From contig CAHIKZ030000391.1 in assembly GCA_903632075.3 (NCBI GenBank), positions 2,096,001 to 2,160,000 of the forward strand: 64,000 nt of DNA, read 5' to 3'. Shown here piece after piece: positions 44,842 through 56,639 of the stretch (position 1 is the first letter of the stretch; each line of letters opens with the position of its first letter). The DNA is from Acanthosepion pharaonis. Taxonomy: Eukaryota > Mollusca > Cephalopoda > Sepiida > Sepiidae. The notes under the pieces are model-generated. The model had not been told where the DNA came from. It saw only the letters and a list, made by a program, of their open reading frames with translations, and ran no database searches. A program made the position numbers and the translations under genes.

Positions 44842-47110
44842 TTGTCTTCTCCTAACTGGGAAACCCACTCAACTTTATGGGACTGCAATTTTTTCATTTC
44901 ATTTATGTGTTTACTTGGGTCTCAACGAAATTTGAAACTTTGTGCATTAGTGAAAAGCATTAAATATATCTTCAAGTACAAGGGACATAACTCTGCTTCT
45001 GTTGAAGTAAGAGACAACCTAGCGTCAGATGATGAGAAAAATGAAGCTCACGATGAAATTATTTCTTATCTTTCTTGCCGATATGTTTCTCCCCCGAAAG
45101 TTATGCGGGGACTGTCAGAGTTCAAGCTACATGACACGTTTCATAATGTCTACACACTTGCTGTACATCTTGAAGACCAGCAATGAGTTTACTTTCTCAA
45201 AGGCAACGTCCAGCAAACTGCTCAGACACAGAGGGGGGCATAACACTACCCTGACTGCATGGTTTAAACTGAATGAGCATGGTGCTGATGATGATGATGA
45301 TGATTCAATGAAACCACTTGTACGCTGATATTCTGCTGCATTATGTGTTTAATAAGAGCTATAGAACATGGACACCAAGGCAAAGGAATACTAATATCGT
45401 CAGTAGAATGTATACAGTGGGCCCTAGAGACAGAGAAAAATTCCACTTGCGAATGTTGCTGCTGCATATTTCAGGCGCCATGTGGTTCCAGGATTTGCGC
45501 ACTTTAGAGAAAGATTTAAGGCAGCATGCCTGAAATATGGTCTTCTCTCAAATGATGACATACTGCAACATGCATTGATAGAAGCTGCTGCCTTTCGGAT
45601 CCCCTTTCGTTATGTCTGCTATCTTGTGCATGTATATCAACCTTGCAAATGATCTTTACCTGTTGACCACTTGCAATGAATCCATGATTGACGATTTCTT
45701 GCACCAAGATTTTAAAGCAGACCACGAAGAATCATGGCACTGCACTCAATTGATGTAACTCTGATAGAAAATAGCATTAATTGTTTAGCAATTTGGCTGC
45801 CTGAACCTATTGAAATACCGCAGCTTGATCATGAAGACCTCGATCAACCAGGTATTGCTACACTTACTTATGAAAAGAGACTGGTTGCTAAAGTTGTCCT
45901 TGAATCAGTAGATAAGAACATGAGAGATGAGTTGCCTAACCGTTTCTGTTTCTATGTAGATGCACCAGTGAACTTATATTTTAATACCTAATTTCTTATT
46001 TGCGTAGGTACAACTGCAACGTGTACAGTAGTGCTTGGACAGACATTGCCTCTCCACTACTGTCTTGTGGAAAAACTATCCATAGGTTTTTTTCAAATTG
46101 CCTGTCGCACTCACGGAGGCTAGTGTTTGTAATGTACCAGCCAGTTTCGACCATGCAAATTATTTACTAACCTGGATTTGATCATCTTGGATGAGGCTTC
46201 TATGATCACTTCATTGGCTCTTTATGCTATTTATGAAGTCTTGTGAGATATCACTGGCATGATCACTGTTTTTGGTGGTAAAGTTGTTCTCTTGGGAGAA
46301 GACTTTAGGCAAGTCCTACTCATATTGCCAAGAGGAACTCGTAATGCAATCTTTGAAATCTGTATTAAATATTCTCCTTTATGGCTGATTTTCACCCAAT
46401 ACACATCAAGTCAAAACATCAGGACAACATCAGATCAAAGGGAATTGGCAGCATGGCTCTTGCATCTTGGCAATGGAACATCGGCAGCTTCACAAGACCG
46501 TAATCTTGCTGCTGATGGCATAGACGTACTTCAAATTTTCTTGCGTTGGGAGAAGGAGCAGAGACTTTCGCCAAAGAACTCAGCCTGCTTCTTGATCAAT
46601 GAAGACTTTTGAGACAACTTCCAGGTAACTGCTGTTCAGATAAAGTTTGTCAGATGATCCTGTTGAGACTGAGCCCTACCCACTTAAATTTCTAAACTCT
46701 TTGACACCATCAGTAATGCCTCCTCATAAATTGAGTTTAAAACTCGGCTTAATACTAACGCCTCTCCGTAATATTTCTATCCAAGAATGGGCTCTGCAAT
46801 CGTACAAGACTGGAAGTAGTGGCCATGCACCAACATACATTTGAGGCTTCTTCATTAGAAGCTCACTAATTGGCAAACTTTTCCGCATCTTCTTAATGAA
46901 GCTGGATCCAAGCGGCTCTAACTTGCCATTCAACTTGGAGAAAGGCCATTTTCTTGTCTGTATGCCATGGCTATTAACAAATCACAGGGCAGACATTTGA
47001 GAATGTGGGATTGTTCTTACCACAGCCAGTATTCAGTCACAGGCAGTTGTATGTGGCATACTCTAGAGATCGCAAAAGCTCAGATGTAAGGGTTAAGATG
47101 ATGGAGACAG
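44842..47110 (+). pseudogene. Helitron Rep/helicase gene, decayed, 5' part missing
   Basis: Ordered fragments match a Helitron helicase-type protein. VKSIKYIFKYKGH and DEIISYLSCRYVSPPKVMRGLSEF are at 44,960-45,180, then LHYVFNKSYRTWTPRQRN, NIVSRMYTVGPRDREKFHLR and GAMWFQDLRT at 45,330-45,520. PGIATLTYEKR and ELPNRFCFYVDAP follow to 45,970. The next stretch should hold the Walker A loop (GGTGKT) but reads differently. LIILDEASM (Walker B-like) is near 46,180. GGKVVLLGEDFRQVL, SPLWLIFTQ and ELAAWLLHLGNGTSA come at 46,270-46,490, then SLTPSVMPPHKLSLKLG near 46,710 and LPQPVFSHRQLYVAYSRDRKS near 47,020. Frameshifts and stops separate the blocks. Helitrons move by rolling-circle replication; this copy cannot. 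Confidence 0.88.
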
Positions 47111-47240
47111 ACACACAAGGAAGGAAAAAAAGGCCGAACTGTTACTTAGAACATTGTCTACGTAGAGGTACTAACTTGACGGAATGGAGAGTTTTTCCGA
47201 AATTCTGGAGACCCTTGATTTCATTAGGTATGTGTCCTTG

Positions 47241-47381
<141 letters not shown>

Positions 47382-47698
47382 AGGTGGGAGTACTACGGAC
47401 TAATTAGCAATCTTTGCACACATGGTGAACACTCCTAAGTATCAATATGAGTTCTTTATTTTCCAAGCCTATGAGTATTGTGTGTTAAAAAAATGATAGA
47501 TTTGATAGCTAATCTTTAAGTGTTTGTAAATATACTTGTACGAATAAACGCAATGTTATTATTTGCTACCTAATTATTTCATTCTATTATATATTTCAAT
47601 GCATTATTTTCATACATACATATATGTAGAAAAAGTTTATGGTTTACTCAACATTCTATTAGCCGTTTCGTGAAAGTTCTGCGTTTCTCTCTAGTTAT

Positions 47699-47830
47699 TA
47701 TTATTATTATTATTATTTCATTTGATTTCTTTTGTATACAACATTCCTAACCAAAGTCCTAATGTCAGAAATGGTTTCATGACATTTTCCACTGATCATA
47801 CTAAGCTAAGATCAATTAAATTTTACATAA
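47699..47830 (-). repeat. LINE 3' tail with (ATT)n
   Basis: (ATT)n at 47,699-47,716, then CTAACCAAAGTCCTAATGTCAGAA and TGGTTTCATGACATTTTCCACTG. This is the same phrase as behind the LINE ends at 41.33 and 63.55 kb. 47,830-48,240 is anonymous, with repeats of ACATAATAATCAC. Confidence 0.55.
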
Positions 47831-48248
47831 ATGTAGATTAATAAGAAATACCTATTACTTCTGTTACTTCGAGTCTCTTCTTCATCTTTGAGGAGGTTGT
47901 AAAAAATACAATAAAAAACAAAGCTTCATTATTACAGTACACACGTTATTACAGTGCCGCAAATAATCGCAATAAAATGTGCAAACCAACTGATTTCTGA
48001 TAAATGATGAACAAAATAATCACATAATAATCACACTAATCACATAATAATCACAATAAATAAATATAACACTTTTGCGAAATAAAACATGATAAATATA
48101 AAACGTAATAATTTTTTGAAAGACTGAAAGAATAGATAAATAAATGTTAATGATTTACGTCTGAGTATTCGGAAGAAGGGTTTATCGAGGCGAACGACCA
48201 GATAAGAACAGAAGCCGATAACCCTAAATATAGCCAGAACTATGAAAA

Positions 48249-48320
48249 TCTTTTTCTTCTTCTTCTTCTTCTTCTTCTTCTTCTTCTTCTTCTTCTTCTT
48301 CTTCTTCTTCTCCTCCTCCT
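48249..48320. repeat. (CTT)n-(CCT)n microsatellite
   Basis: About 22 CTT units followed by a few CCT units, at the 3' side of the minus-strand LINE fragment. Confidence 0.95.
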
Positions 48321-48321
48321 C

Positions 48322-48490
48322 AGGAATTTCAACTATAATTATAAATGTCCTTTTCTGTTATCGTCGTCTCTAGAACTGCATAACTGCTAACATGTTCGGT
48401 CCATGATATTCTCAGTATCCTCCTGTATAACCACATTTCTGTTGTTGATTAAAGTCTCTTCTTTGTGACATAGTACAATTATTCACCCTA
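48322..48490 (-). pseudogene. LINE C-terminal fragment
   Basis: Minus strand: KKRL, then STTEMWLYRRILRISWTEHV. This matches the AAEMW.YRRMLRISWTDHV block of LINE reverse-transcriptase proteins. A short run of stop-broken sequence leads to the CTT tract. Confidence 0.65.
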
Positions 48491-48768
48491 GCTTATTCTC
48501 TATATTATTAAATTCATAATAATCAGCAAGAATAATGCCAACCCGTATGCAAAATTGTTTCATATTTGTATATACAATACATTGTTAGATTTTGTTATGC
48601 AAGTCAATGTTTTTACAGTAACAATGGTTTTAACCAACTAGCGCTGATAACATTTTTTTAGATATGTTTGTGTCGTCCATATACTATGAGAATGTCAAGT
48701 TATTTCTAGTTTAAATAATTTGCAAACGGTTGATGAGTCATAAAAAACTATAACTCAGTCTAGCCCAG

Positions 48769-49389
48769 TAAATCCCAAAGTGGTGATACCTCCCCATTGT
48801 GGGTGATGGAAATTTTCAGGAGGTGGTGAGAAAGAAAGTAGACCCTCAGTGGTACATCTGCACCATAACATACATCACGCACACTTTGTACCTGAAAGGT
48901 ATATTGCCTCCAGTTTAATACGTATACCAGATGTCGGCGACCGTTTGCTAACTATTTGCCGACTTAGTGTTTTAAAATCATTCAGTATCCCAATAGCATA
49001 CGCATTTTTATACAAGTCAAGGTCAAATAACTGTTCTACTATATATTTTATATAGTAATATATAGTATATATACTTTAGTATACATTAAAGTATATATTA
49101 AAATTGAAACAGCTAAACATCTTTGCATTGTACTGGTTCAAACTTTATGATGTCTTTTGCGGGTGCGTGCCATTGGAACGTGCCGCAGGTCGCCGACCCC
49201 CTGGTGTATAACATTCAAATAACAAATATTATGGAAAATATATTCATTTGACTTGCAATACTAGCACCAAGAAAAGCTGTCTATACATTTTAACTGGGTG
49301 TTAAAGCTATATCTATACACTGAGGGTTCTTTAGTGTTGCGTTTTTGTACGCAAGGTGGAGGCAGCCCCAAAAAGTTCAAGATCCACTG
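48769..49389. mobile_element. hAT-like non-autonomous element, outer copy
   Basis: The left end CCAGTAAATCCCAAAGTGGTGATACCTCCCC is of the CAGTGGTTCCCAAA-type known for hAT elements. The right end, read on the minus strand, is CCAGTGGATCTTGAACTTTTTGGGGC. No transposase inside. Sequences on both sides (48,485-48,560 and 49,394-49,470: TATTCTCTATATTA, CAGCAA.AATA.., CCAACC.GTA.GCAAAATT) are similar, a direct duplication larger than a hAT target site. Confidence 0.4.
48930..49194. mobile_element. hAT-like miniature element, nested
   Basis: Left end CAGATGTCGGCGACCGTTTGC and right end (minus strand) CAGGGGGTCGGCGACCTGCGG are inverted. They are of the CAGGGGTCGGCGACC type typical of one hAT group. 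Eight bases outside each end match at about five positions, a faded target duplication. Confidence 0.5.
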
Positions 49390-49439
49390 GTGTAGCCTAT
49401 TCTCTATATTAATAATTTACCAGCAAAAATAGCACCAAC

Positions 49440-49855
49440 CAGTAAGCAAAATTTGTTTATATGGGTATATAAAAATCACTAAGTGCCTACACTAATTCAC
49501 TGAACAAAAAGCATAATATTATATGAGGAAAAAATTATCCAAACTTGATAAAATACTTTTATCGTCAAATCTTTATGTTATTATTAAGAGGAAAAACGAA
49601 AGTATTTTTTTGATTATCTAATTATATTTTAAAATTATTTTAAGAACGTTGAAATTTTGGTTACAAATCTAGTTTTTCTTGCGCCAACAGATGTACTATA
49701 AACTAGTACCACAAATGTTAGTGACTTTTTTTTTTGCAGTGAAAGACACATTGATTTGGAAATCCTTGCAATAATCAAATGATTGTTGGATTCTAATGAA
49801 ATTTTCAGAACTTATTCACAAATTAATGGAACTATTTTAGAAATGTGTTTCTTAG

Positions 49856-49858
<3 letters not shown>
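49440..49858 (+). repeat. Dispersed repeat R3
   Basis: Second copy of the repeat at 42,120-42,535: ACTTTTATCGTCAAAT, GAAATTTTGGTTAC, TTGCAATAATCAAATGATTGTTGGATTCTAATGAAA. It ends at the TA tract 49,859-49,907. Confidence 0.5.

Positions 49859-49907
<49 letters not shown>
49859..49907. repeat. (TA)n microsatellite at the retroelement 3' end
   Basis: About 48 bases of TA abutting the 3' end of the minus-strand retroelement. Confidence 0.95.
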
Positions 49908-49909
<2 letters not shown>

Positions 49910-52900
49910 TATTTATTTAAAATATGATTCCAAATCGCTACATAAGAGGTCTCATGTTTCAAAACAAGAGCCGAAAACTTCAATATAATCCTTTAAATTA
50001 AATTGAGTTGAAATTAAAAAGGGCTCCGTTCCATCTTCAAGCGAAATTTTTGTTGGAATAACGTATATCTGAAATTTACTTGTTTTAAAAATTGAAATCA
50101 AAATCACCATGGTAACAGCTAGGGCGAATTGTCTAAAATGGGTAGGCGAGTGTAGGGTGTTAATGATAAGTAGCGGTATAGAGATACTTTCAGGGTGTCA
50201 AGTCGGAGGAAGGTGAGGGTGTCAAAAATGAAACGAAGATGTATTAAGCTTTCGTCAAGTTGGCTTGTCTATGGAGATTTATTTATTTATTTTATTTTAT
50301 TTTATTATGAAAGGGAATTGTGCATATAAAAGGAAGACTTTCGTAACGTTTGTTTTTTGACGACTTCATAAAGGGTTATCTTTTATGTAAGGTGTTTAAA
50401 CTACTAATTTGGGCTATGGATTATGAAGGGTGTTATGTTGTATGCAAGTTTGTAGTTAATAATTTCTACTATGAATCTGATGATTGGGTTATTTGTTAAA
50501 CAAGTTATATAATTTTTTTTTTTTTATTTCAAACCAAAAATCTGATGATGCCTACAAAAAACCGTTAACTCGTGTCTATTATTTAATAGATTATTATTAT
50601 TCAGAAGTTTAATAATGTGCAATTTTTCATGGAGGCACAAAGGGCATGGGTCATCCCAAGCTTTACATATTCTAGCCTTGTCAATAATTTTCCATTTAAC
50701 TTTTGGTGTCTTATTTGTTTCCTTCAAGTGCCAAAAATATTTTGATAATGAAGTCTGGTTTCTTTTGTTTATATTATTAAAGGAGCACTTATGCTGCCTC
50801 CATCTATCTTTAAAATTATTCTTCGTGGACCCAATGTATATCATATTAGTGCTAGGGCTCTCTGTGGATGAAATAGTACATTGGTATACCACTGAATTTA
50901 TACAACATTTATTTTCTAATGGGCAGTCTTCTGGGTTTCTACAGTTATATAATTTTTCCCTATTATCATCTGATTTTAGTGTAGAGTTTTTATTAATACT
51001 GTTTTGGCATGGGGTTTGTTCAAGATCTTATTATTGTGTTTTTTTATTATGCGTTCAAGATTATCAGAGCAGCTGTAGCTCAATTTTAGGGTGTTCTTAT
51101 TGAATATATTACTAAGCTTACTATTGGTGGGAAGTGTGTATTAATTAGAGCTAAGAATTTCTGTCCTAGTTTAATACTAACCCTTTGGTTGAACGGAGGG
51201 TGTACCATATGATATTTCTTTTCCTGTTTTTTTCTCCCATGTCCAGTGTAATTTTTCTTTGTAGTTAATTTTAGCATTTTTTATAACCACTATTTTTAGG
51301 GCAGTGTTATAGAAGCTATTATGTTTTTTGGAATATTTCCTGTTTGCGGAGTTAAGGCTAATTCTATTTTCTATTGATGAGGGTATATGTTTAATTATTG
51401 ATGGAGGATGGTTTGACTTCGGGTGTATGTATAAAGGGTTAGCATTTGGTTTTCTATAAGGTTGGTATGTATTGTCTGGTAAGTCTAGAGTTACGTCGAT
51501 GAAGTTAACCCTTTTCAAATTAGAAGAGACAGTTATCTTTAAGTTTAGTTTCTTAAATTCACTAAATATAATTTTTCTGATTTTTCAATCTTAAAACTAG
51601 TAGAACTCCTCACCACCATGAGCCCGTCATCTCTATACAGCCCGATGTCCTTAATATCAATTTCGCGGTGTGCCGTTAAATTGTACAGTATTAGGAGACC
51701 AACAAGGTCAGAGGACTCTGCAGAGTCTAACGATCCCATAGTGATGTCAAACAGGTCGTTACTGTTTTTTATCCATTGGTCCCCATTGTGAACGATGACC
51801 GATTTCTTTGCGCTGAGGATTATATCCATTTCATCCTTTGTTAGGTTCGAATACACAGCAGCGAAGTCCAGGGCAGTCATAAATAAATCCTTCGAAATTG
51901 ATGGGTAGTAGTCCACGATATCGAACTGTATAAGGGTGCAATTCCGTTTATCATCAACATAGTTAAACCAATTGATAACATCTTTAGTATTGATCCCAAG
52001 TTTTAATTCCAGTTGTTTTTTTATTTGGCAGGTAATTTTTTCCAGGATCTTTTTGCTGATCTTTCCTATGTCGGGTCGGGTAGGGTTAATTATTCTGGTC
52101 GCAGGGTGTTCTAAGAAGTCAGGCTTGTGATCCTTAAGAGTTATATAACATTCTTTTTCAGTAAGTTTACCTATTCTATCGCTGATTTTTAATTTATCTG
52201 TTATTATTTTACTAGTTTTGCTTATGTTTTCAACCATATTAATGTTGTTGTTGCAAGCTTTTTTATAAGTCCTGGTTAAGTTTTTTTTAATTAAGTTGTT
52301 GTAGTCGTCGACATCCAATTTGTAGAATTTGCCGGTTTTGTCTGATTTAACTAATATTTTGTCACAATCATTAATGCTTTTAACTATTTGGTTTAGACGT
52401 TTTTGGAAGTGGTTTTTATTTTTTTTGAAAGGAGATGTTGCTGATAATGTTGAGTAGGTCTTTTTCAAATTCAAATAGCTGTTTGTTGAAAGGTGCAACT
52501 TTTTTTACTTTTAAAACCGTAAACTTCTCGTTCTTTATCAGTAGGGTTATTTCCACGAAAATAGAAGTATGCTTTCCATCTCATCCTTCTGATTAATTCC
52601 TCTGTTTTTGTAAAAGCTTAACAAAGTAATTCCGTTTGTTTGTTAGTGGAATATTTTGAGAGAAATCCTGAAATTAATTTTTTTTCCATATTTTTAAAGG
52701 AGTATTTAAAATAAAAGTTTAGAGTGCTCAACCTTAGGGAGCCAATAATATGTGAAGATATATAGAAAATAGGAAGGAACTGGTTAGGTAAATAGTCCAA
52801 AGTTCCTTAGTATTTTAGTTATTATTTTAAAAATATTGATCGATACAAAAGTAGAGCATAAATATAATTATTTATTTAAAATATGATTCCAAATCGCTAC

Positions 52901-53021
52901 ATAAGAGGTCTCATGTTTCAAAACAAGAGCCGAAAACTTCAATATAATCCTTTAAATTAAATTGAGTTGAAATTAAAAAGGGCTCCGTTCCATCTTCAAG
53001 CGAAATTTTTGTTGGAATAAC
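49908..53021 (-). mobile_element. RT + GIY-YIG retroelement (Penelope-like) with direct terminal repeats
   Basis: A near-identical block of about 160 bases (ATGATTCCAAATCGCTACAT to TTTTTGTTGGAATAACG) occurs at 49,908-50,069 and 52,866-53,021 in the same orientation, like pseudo-LTRs. Between them a reverse transcriptase gene and a GIY-YIG nuclease are on the minus strand. The 5' repeat extends into the first codons of the protein (52,618-52,800). The gene is frameshifted, but the sequence is well preserved, so decay is fairly recent. Confidence 0.75.
50524..52800 (-). pseudogene. Reverse transcriptase/GIY-YIG polyprotein gene, frameshifted
   Basis: The minus-strand order starts with an N-terminal stretch (52,800-52,618, NQFLPIFYISSHIIGS). 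The RT part follows at 52,498-51,545 (317 residues): KSDKTGKFYKLDVDD about residues 51-65, LKDHKP 121-126, motif A FDIVDYYPS 192-200, MGSLDSAESSDLVGLLIL 254-271, motif C YRDDG 288-292. Then FIDVTLDLPDNTYQPYRKPN and HPPSIIKHIPSSIENR (51,518-51,177), VHPPFNQRVSIKLGQKFLALI, and a Cys-rich linker (YNCRNPEDC). Last is the GIY-YIG nuclease at 50,892-50,524 with MIYIGSTKNNFKDRWRQHK. Frame breaks lie near 51,586-51,592 (an A run), 51,215, 51,128 and 51,010, with more near 52,550-52,615. The family copies RNA into a nicked site. The Penelope-like label is from the RT plus GIY-YIG pairing. Confidence 0.85.
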
Positions 53022-54196
53022 GTAGGGAAAAATTATGTAACTGTAGAAACCCAGAAGACTGCCCATTAGAAAATAAATGTTGTATAAATTCAGTGGTATA
53101 CCAATGTACTATTTCATCCACAGAGAGCCCTAGCACTAATATGATATACATTGGGTCCACGAAGAATAATTTTAAAGATAGATGGAGGCAGCATAAGTGC
53201 TCCTTTAATAATATAAACAAAAGAAACCAGACTTCACTATCAAAATATTTTTGGCACTTGAAGGAAACAAATAAGACACCAAAAGTTAAATGGAAAATTA
53301 TTGACAAGGCTAGAATATGTAAAGCTTGGGATGACCCATGCCCTTTGTGCCTCCATGAAAAATTGCACATTATTAAACTTCTGAATAATAATAATCTATT
53401 AAATAATAGACACGAGTTAACGGTTTTTTGTAGGCATCATCAGATTTTTGGTTTGAAATAAAAAAAAAAAAATTATATAACTTGTTTAACAAATAACCCA
53501 ATCATCAGATTCATAGTAGAAATTATTAACTACAAACTTGCATACAACATAACACCCTTCATAATCCATAGCCTAAATTAGTAGTTTAAACACCTTACAT
53601 AAAAAAGATAACCCTTTATGAAGTCGTCAAAAAAACAAACGTTACGAAAAGTCTTCCTTTTATATGCACAATTCCCTTTCATAATAAAATAAAATAAAAT
53701 AAATAAATAAATCTCCATAACAAGCCAACTTGACGAAAGCTTAATACATCTTCGTTTCATTTTTGACACCCACCTTCCTCCGACTTGACACCCTGAAAGT
53801 ATCTCTATACCGCTACTTATCATTAACACCCTACACTCGCCTACCCATTTTAGACAATTCGCCCTAGCTGTTACCATGTTGATTTTGATTTCAATTTTTA
53901 AAACAAGTAAATTTCAGATATACGTTATTCCAACAAAAAATTTCGCTTGAAGATGGAACGGAGTCCTTTTTAATTTCAACTCAATTTAATTTAAAAGGAC
54001 TATATTGAAGTTCTCGGCTCTTGTTTTGAAACATGAGACCTCTTATGTAGCGATTTGGAATCATATTTTTTAAATAAATAATTATATTTATGCTCTACTT
54101 TTGTATCGAGCACTATTTTCTAAAAATAATAACTAAAATACTAAGCAACTTTGGACTATTTACCTAACCAGTTCCTTCCTATTTTCTATATATCTT

Positions 54197-54198
<2 letters not shown>
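53022..54198 (+). mobile_element. 5'-truncated copy of the same retroelement in inverted orientation
   Basis: From 53,022 on, the sequence is the reverse complement of 50,960 down to 49,908, at roughly 99 percent by eye. It continues through the terminal repeat to CTTCCTATTTTCTATATATCTTC at 54,190, then a (CA)n-(TA)n tract (54,199-54,271). The copy begins inside the linker between RT and nuclease (GGGAAAAATTATGTAACTG). The two copies thus form a large palindrome with arms of about 0.9-1 kb around the RT gene. Confidence 0.85.
53036..53461 (+). pseudogene. Orphan GIY-YIG nuclease domain
   Basis: The frame includes the linker cysteines (KLCNCRNPEDCPLENKCC) and continues VVYQCTISSTESP, MIYIGSTKNNFKDRWRQHK, NKRNQTSLSKYFWHLKETN, WKIIDKARICKAWDDPCPLC and LHEKLHI. 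The nuclease would nick DNA for priming. From VYQC onward it is residue-for-residue the same as the minus-strand copy at 50,524-50,892. It differs by keeping the first linker Cys, which is Tyr in the other copy. There is no start codon of its own and no RT, so it is a fragment of an open frame rather than a gene. Confidence 0.85.

Positions 54199-54271
<73 letters not shown>
54199..54271. repeat. (CA)n-(TA)n microsatellite
   Basis: Directly after the terminal repeat of the inverted copy. Confidence 0.95.
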
Positions 54272-54275
<4 letters not shown>

Positions 54276-55390
54276 ATTAAACCTAATTACTTTTTTTTCT
54301 TTGATTATATTAGCTTAAAGCAAAACAACTCGAAGAATTTAACGCATTAACATTTTTTAGCAAAATCGAGAATCTGCTCTGATTCGTAAAATAAAAACGC
54401 AATAAGACATTTTTCAATTAGAAAAGCTTTTAATTGCTTTTAAGAATAAAGTATATTAAGGACACTATTGTCTTAAGATAAAAAGATTTTATCAATTAGA
54501 ATAATTTATAACATTTTAAAATCTTTTAAACTTCCGCTTCAATGGTATAAATATTATGGAATATTGTTATTAAGTAAGCTATGTTTACTAATCATAAATC
54601 TTATCACTGATTAAACTTTACGGACCTTGTGTATTTTAAAATAATTTTGCATTATTTTGTATATGTATAAAAGTTCAGATTGTTGTTCATACACAACATT
54701 ATCAGAAAGTAAGAGCGATGACTGTAGTAAACTTAAAGTCAAATTATCTAAAAATCAAGAAAATATTAGAGTACGGGAAATATTTTCCTAAATTTTAAGC
54801 TTACGGAGTACTTAGAAGATATTCATAAACGGTGTTTTTTTCGGATGTGGCGTCCGTAGAACAATATTAAATAAACATCAATCTGTCATCAAGAGGTAAA
54901 CACATCAACAGATTAACTAAACAACTACCGACAGGTTAAAAGACATTTCTGCGATATCTATATATTTAAAGTAAATAATATTTATTTCAAATCAGATTAA
55001 TTATACATTAAGTCAGCTAATATTCTTCAAATAATGTTAAAGAAAATTATGTTTTATTTGTGGGAGATTTTTTTAATAAAGAGACATAAAAATGGCGCTA
55101 AAATAAAAATAAAAAATCAACAATTTTAAAACGAAAACTCCTTCCAATCAATTTAAATTAATTTTTCAAATACAGCAGAATAGTTTATTTATCGGAAATA
55201 TTAAATTCAGTCAATCAACTTGAAATTAAAAGTAACATAAAAGCATCAAGAAAGGCTTTTTAATTTTTAAAATTAATTTGAAACCTTAGGTATCTCGAAT
55301 CTATAGAGGTACCTACAAGAATTTGTCAGTTTTTATTATGCAACTGAATGTTTTTACAAGAGTTAATAGAATCTTCAGTATATTGAACCC
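54272..55390. other. Anonymous AT-rich DNA
   Basis: No gene or repeat recognised. Confidence 0.35.
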
Positions 55391-55730
55391 CCATGTGGAT
55401 TTTCTATACATACTTTCATGGTAATTATTCGGATGAGCTCATCGCTATTGTATCTAGACTTTATGAATTTATGTACTATTTACAGTTGAGTTCATTAGAT
55501 AGGCTCTGTGTTAATAGTTTATTTTCTCGCATCTCCCACTTCTGTTTTCCGGCTTTATATTTTCCGGTCAACTTTAATTTTAGTCGCTATCTACTAACCT
55601 GCTGATTACACATTCTATTGTTCTCGCTCTTTAGTAATGTTTCTGTTTTCTAATTCTTTCACACCCAGTAACCCCTTGAGTATTAGTGGCTTTGTTGCCT
55701 TGCTTGCGGTGAAATCGATTAAACAAAAAG
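55390..55730 (-). repeat. Dispersed repeat R1, near full length
   Basis: Reverse complement of the order seen at 17.24-17.5 and 61.8-62.1 kb. CATGGTAATTATTCGGATGAGCT and TTTATGAATTT come first, then CTCGCATCTCCCACTTCTG, then CACACCCAGTAACCCCTTGAG and AGTGGCTTTGTTGCCTTGCTTG. Confidence 0.6.
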
Positions 55731-56560
55731 AAAAATATCCGATAGTTCTTCTTTTATGTGTTAATATGATACAGAATCTGTGCGTACACGGCGCTGTAAA
55801 ATTTCCAGCTTTTTGTTGATCGAAGTAATTATCTAACCTTTATCATACAAAATTGTCCCTATTCTGCTATCCATTGACAGACTGTTTGCTGTTTACCTCC
55901 CAGAAATTTCATCTCTTTATTTCTTCTTGTAATTATGAATTTTCTCTTGTAGTTTGTGTCTAGATCACACGGGAGTCGAATACTGCAAGTAGGCTGTTAA
56001 AAAATAATGGCTTTTGAGGAAGGTTTCTCTTTCTGGAAAACCCGACATAAACGCTATACATCTGTTTGGATGATACAAAGGTAATTTGAATATTCTTTTT
56101 GCTTATTTATACGACGTGAGTCGCGATTCCTTGATTTTATTCCATTTATTAAATGTCCTTATCGCAACTACGCCGACATATCGTCTATAGTTCTCTTTAG
56201 TTATCTCCTGAATTCTCAAGAAAGTTTTTTTTTCTCATTTTAAAATTTTGTGTTTTCTGATATAATATACTTTGAACTTTTATCGATTCATATAAAGTGT
56301 TTGTATTTTATGAACATCTTTTTTTTTAATTCGTCGTATGTCCTCCAGCAGTTTTCGTATTTAACACACTAGATAATATAAAGCAAACAAGGCCAGTCAC
56401 ACAAATGATTTACAACTCAAAAGACGAGACTCAGTATTGAATGACAAATTAAAAGTTTATTTCAACCAATGAAAATGTCCATATATTTTAATAAACTTAT
56501 TTATCCAAGTCCCATTTGTGTTATAAAGGAATAAATTGTCGCTGGCGACACTTAAGTTTG
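55730..56560. other. Anonymous AT-rich DNA
   Basis: No gene or repeat recognised. Confidence 0.35.
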
Positions 56561-56639
56561 AACGTAGATCGCCAGTGAGCTAATACAGGCGATCCTATTA
56601 ATAAATAAATGAATCGCGTGACCAGGGAAGGAAACACAA

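Noticed and set aside
45264..45467. His-rich minus-strand frame
   Set aside because: It is antisense to a (GAT)n run inside the Helitron remnant.
53990..54060. GAAACATGAG..CTTATGTAG in the retroelement terminal repeat as a possible hammerhead half
   Set aside because: GAAAC and a possible stem III (ACAU/AUGU) are there, but the CUGANGA word is missing in all copies (about 50.0, 53.0, 54.0 and 3.2 kb).
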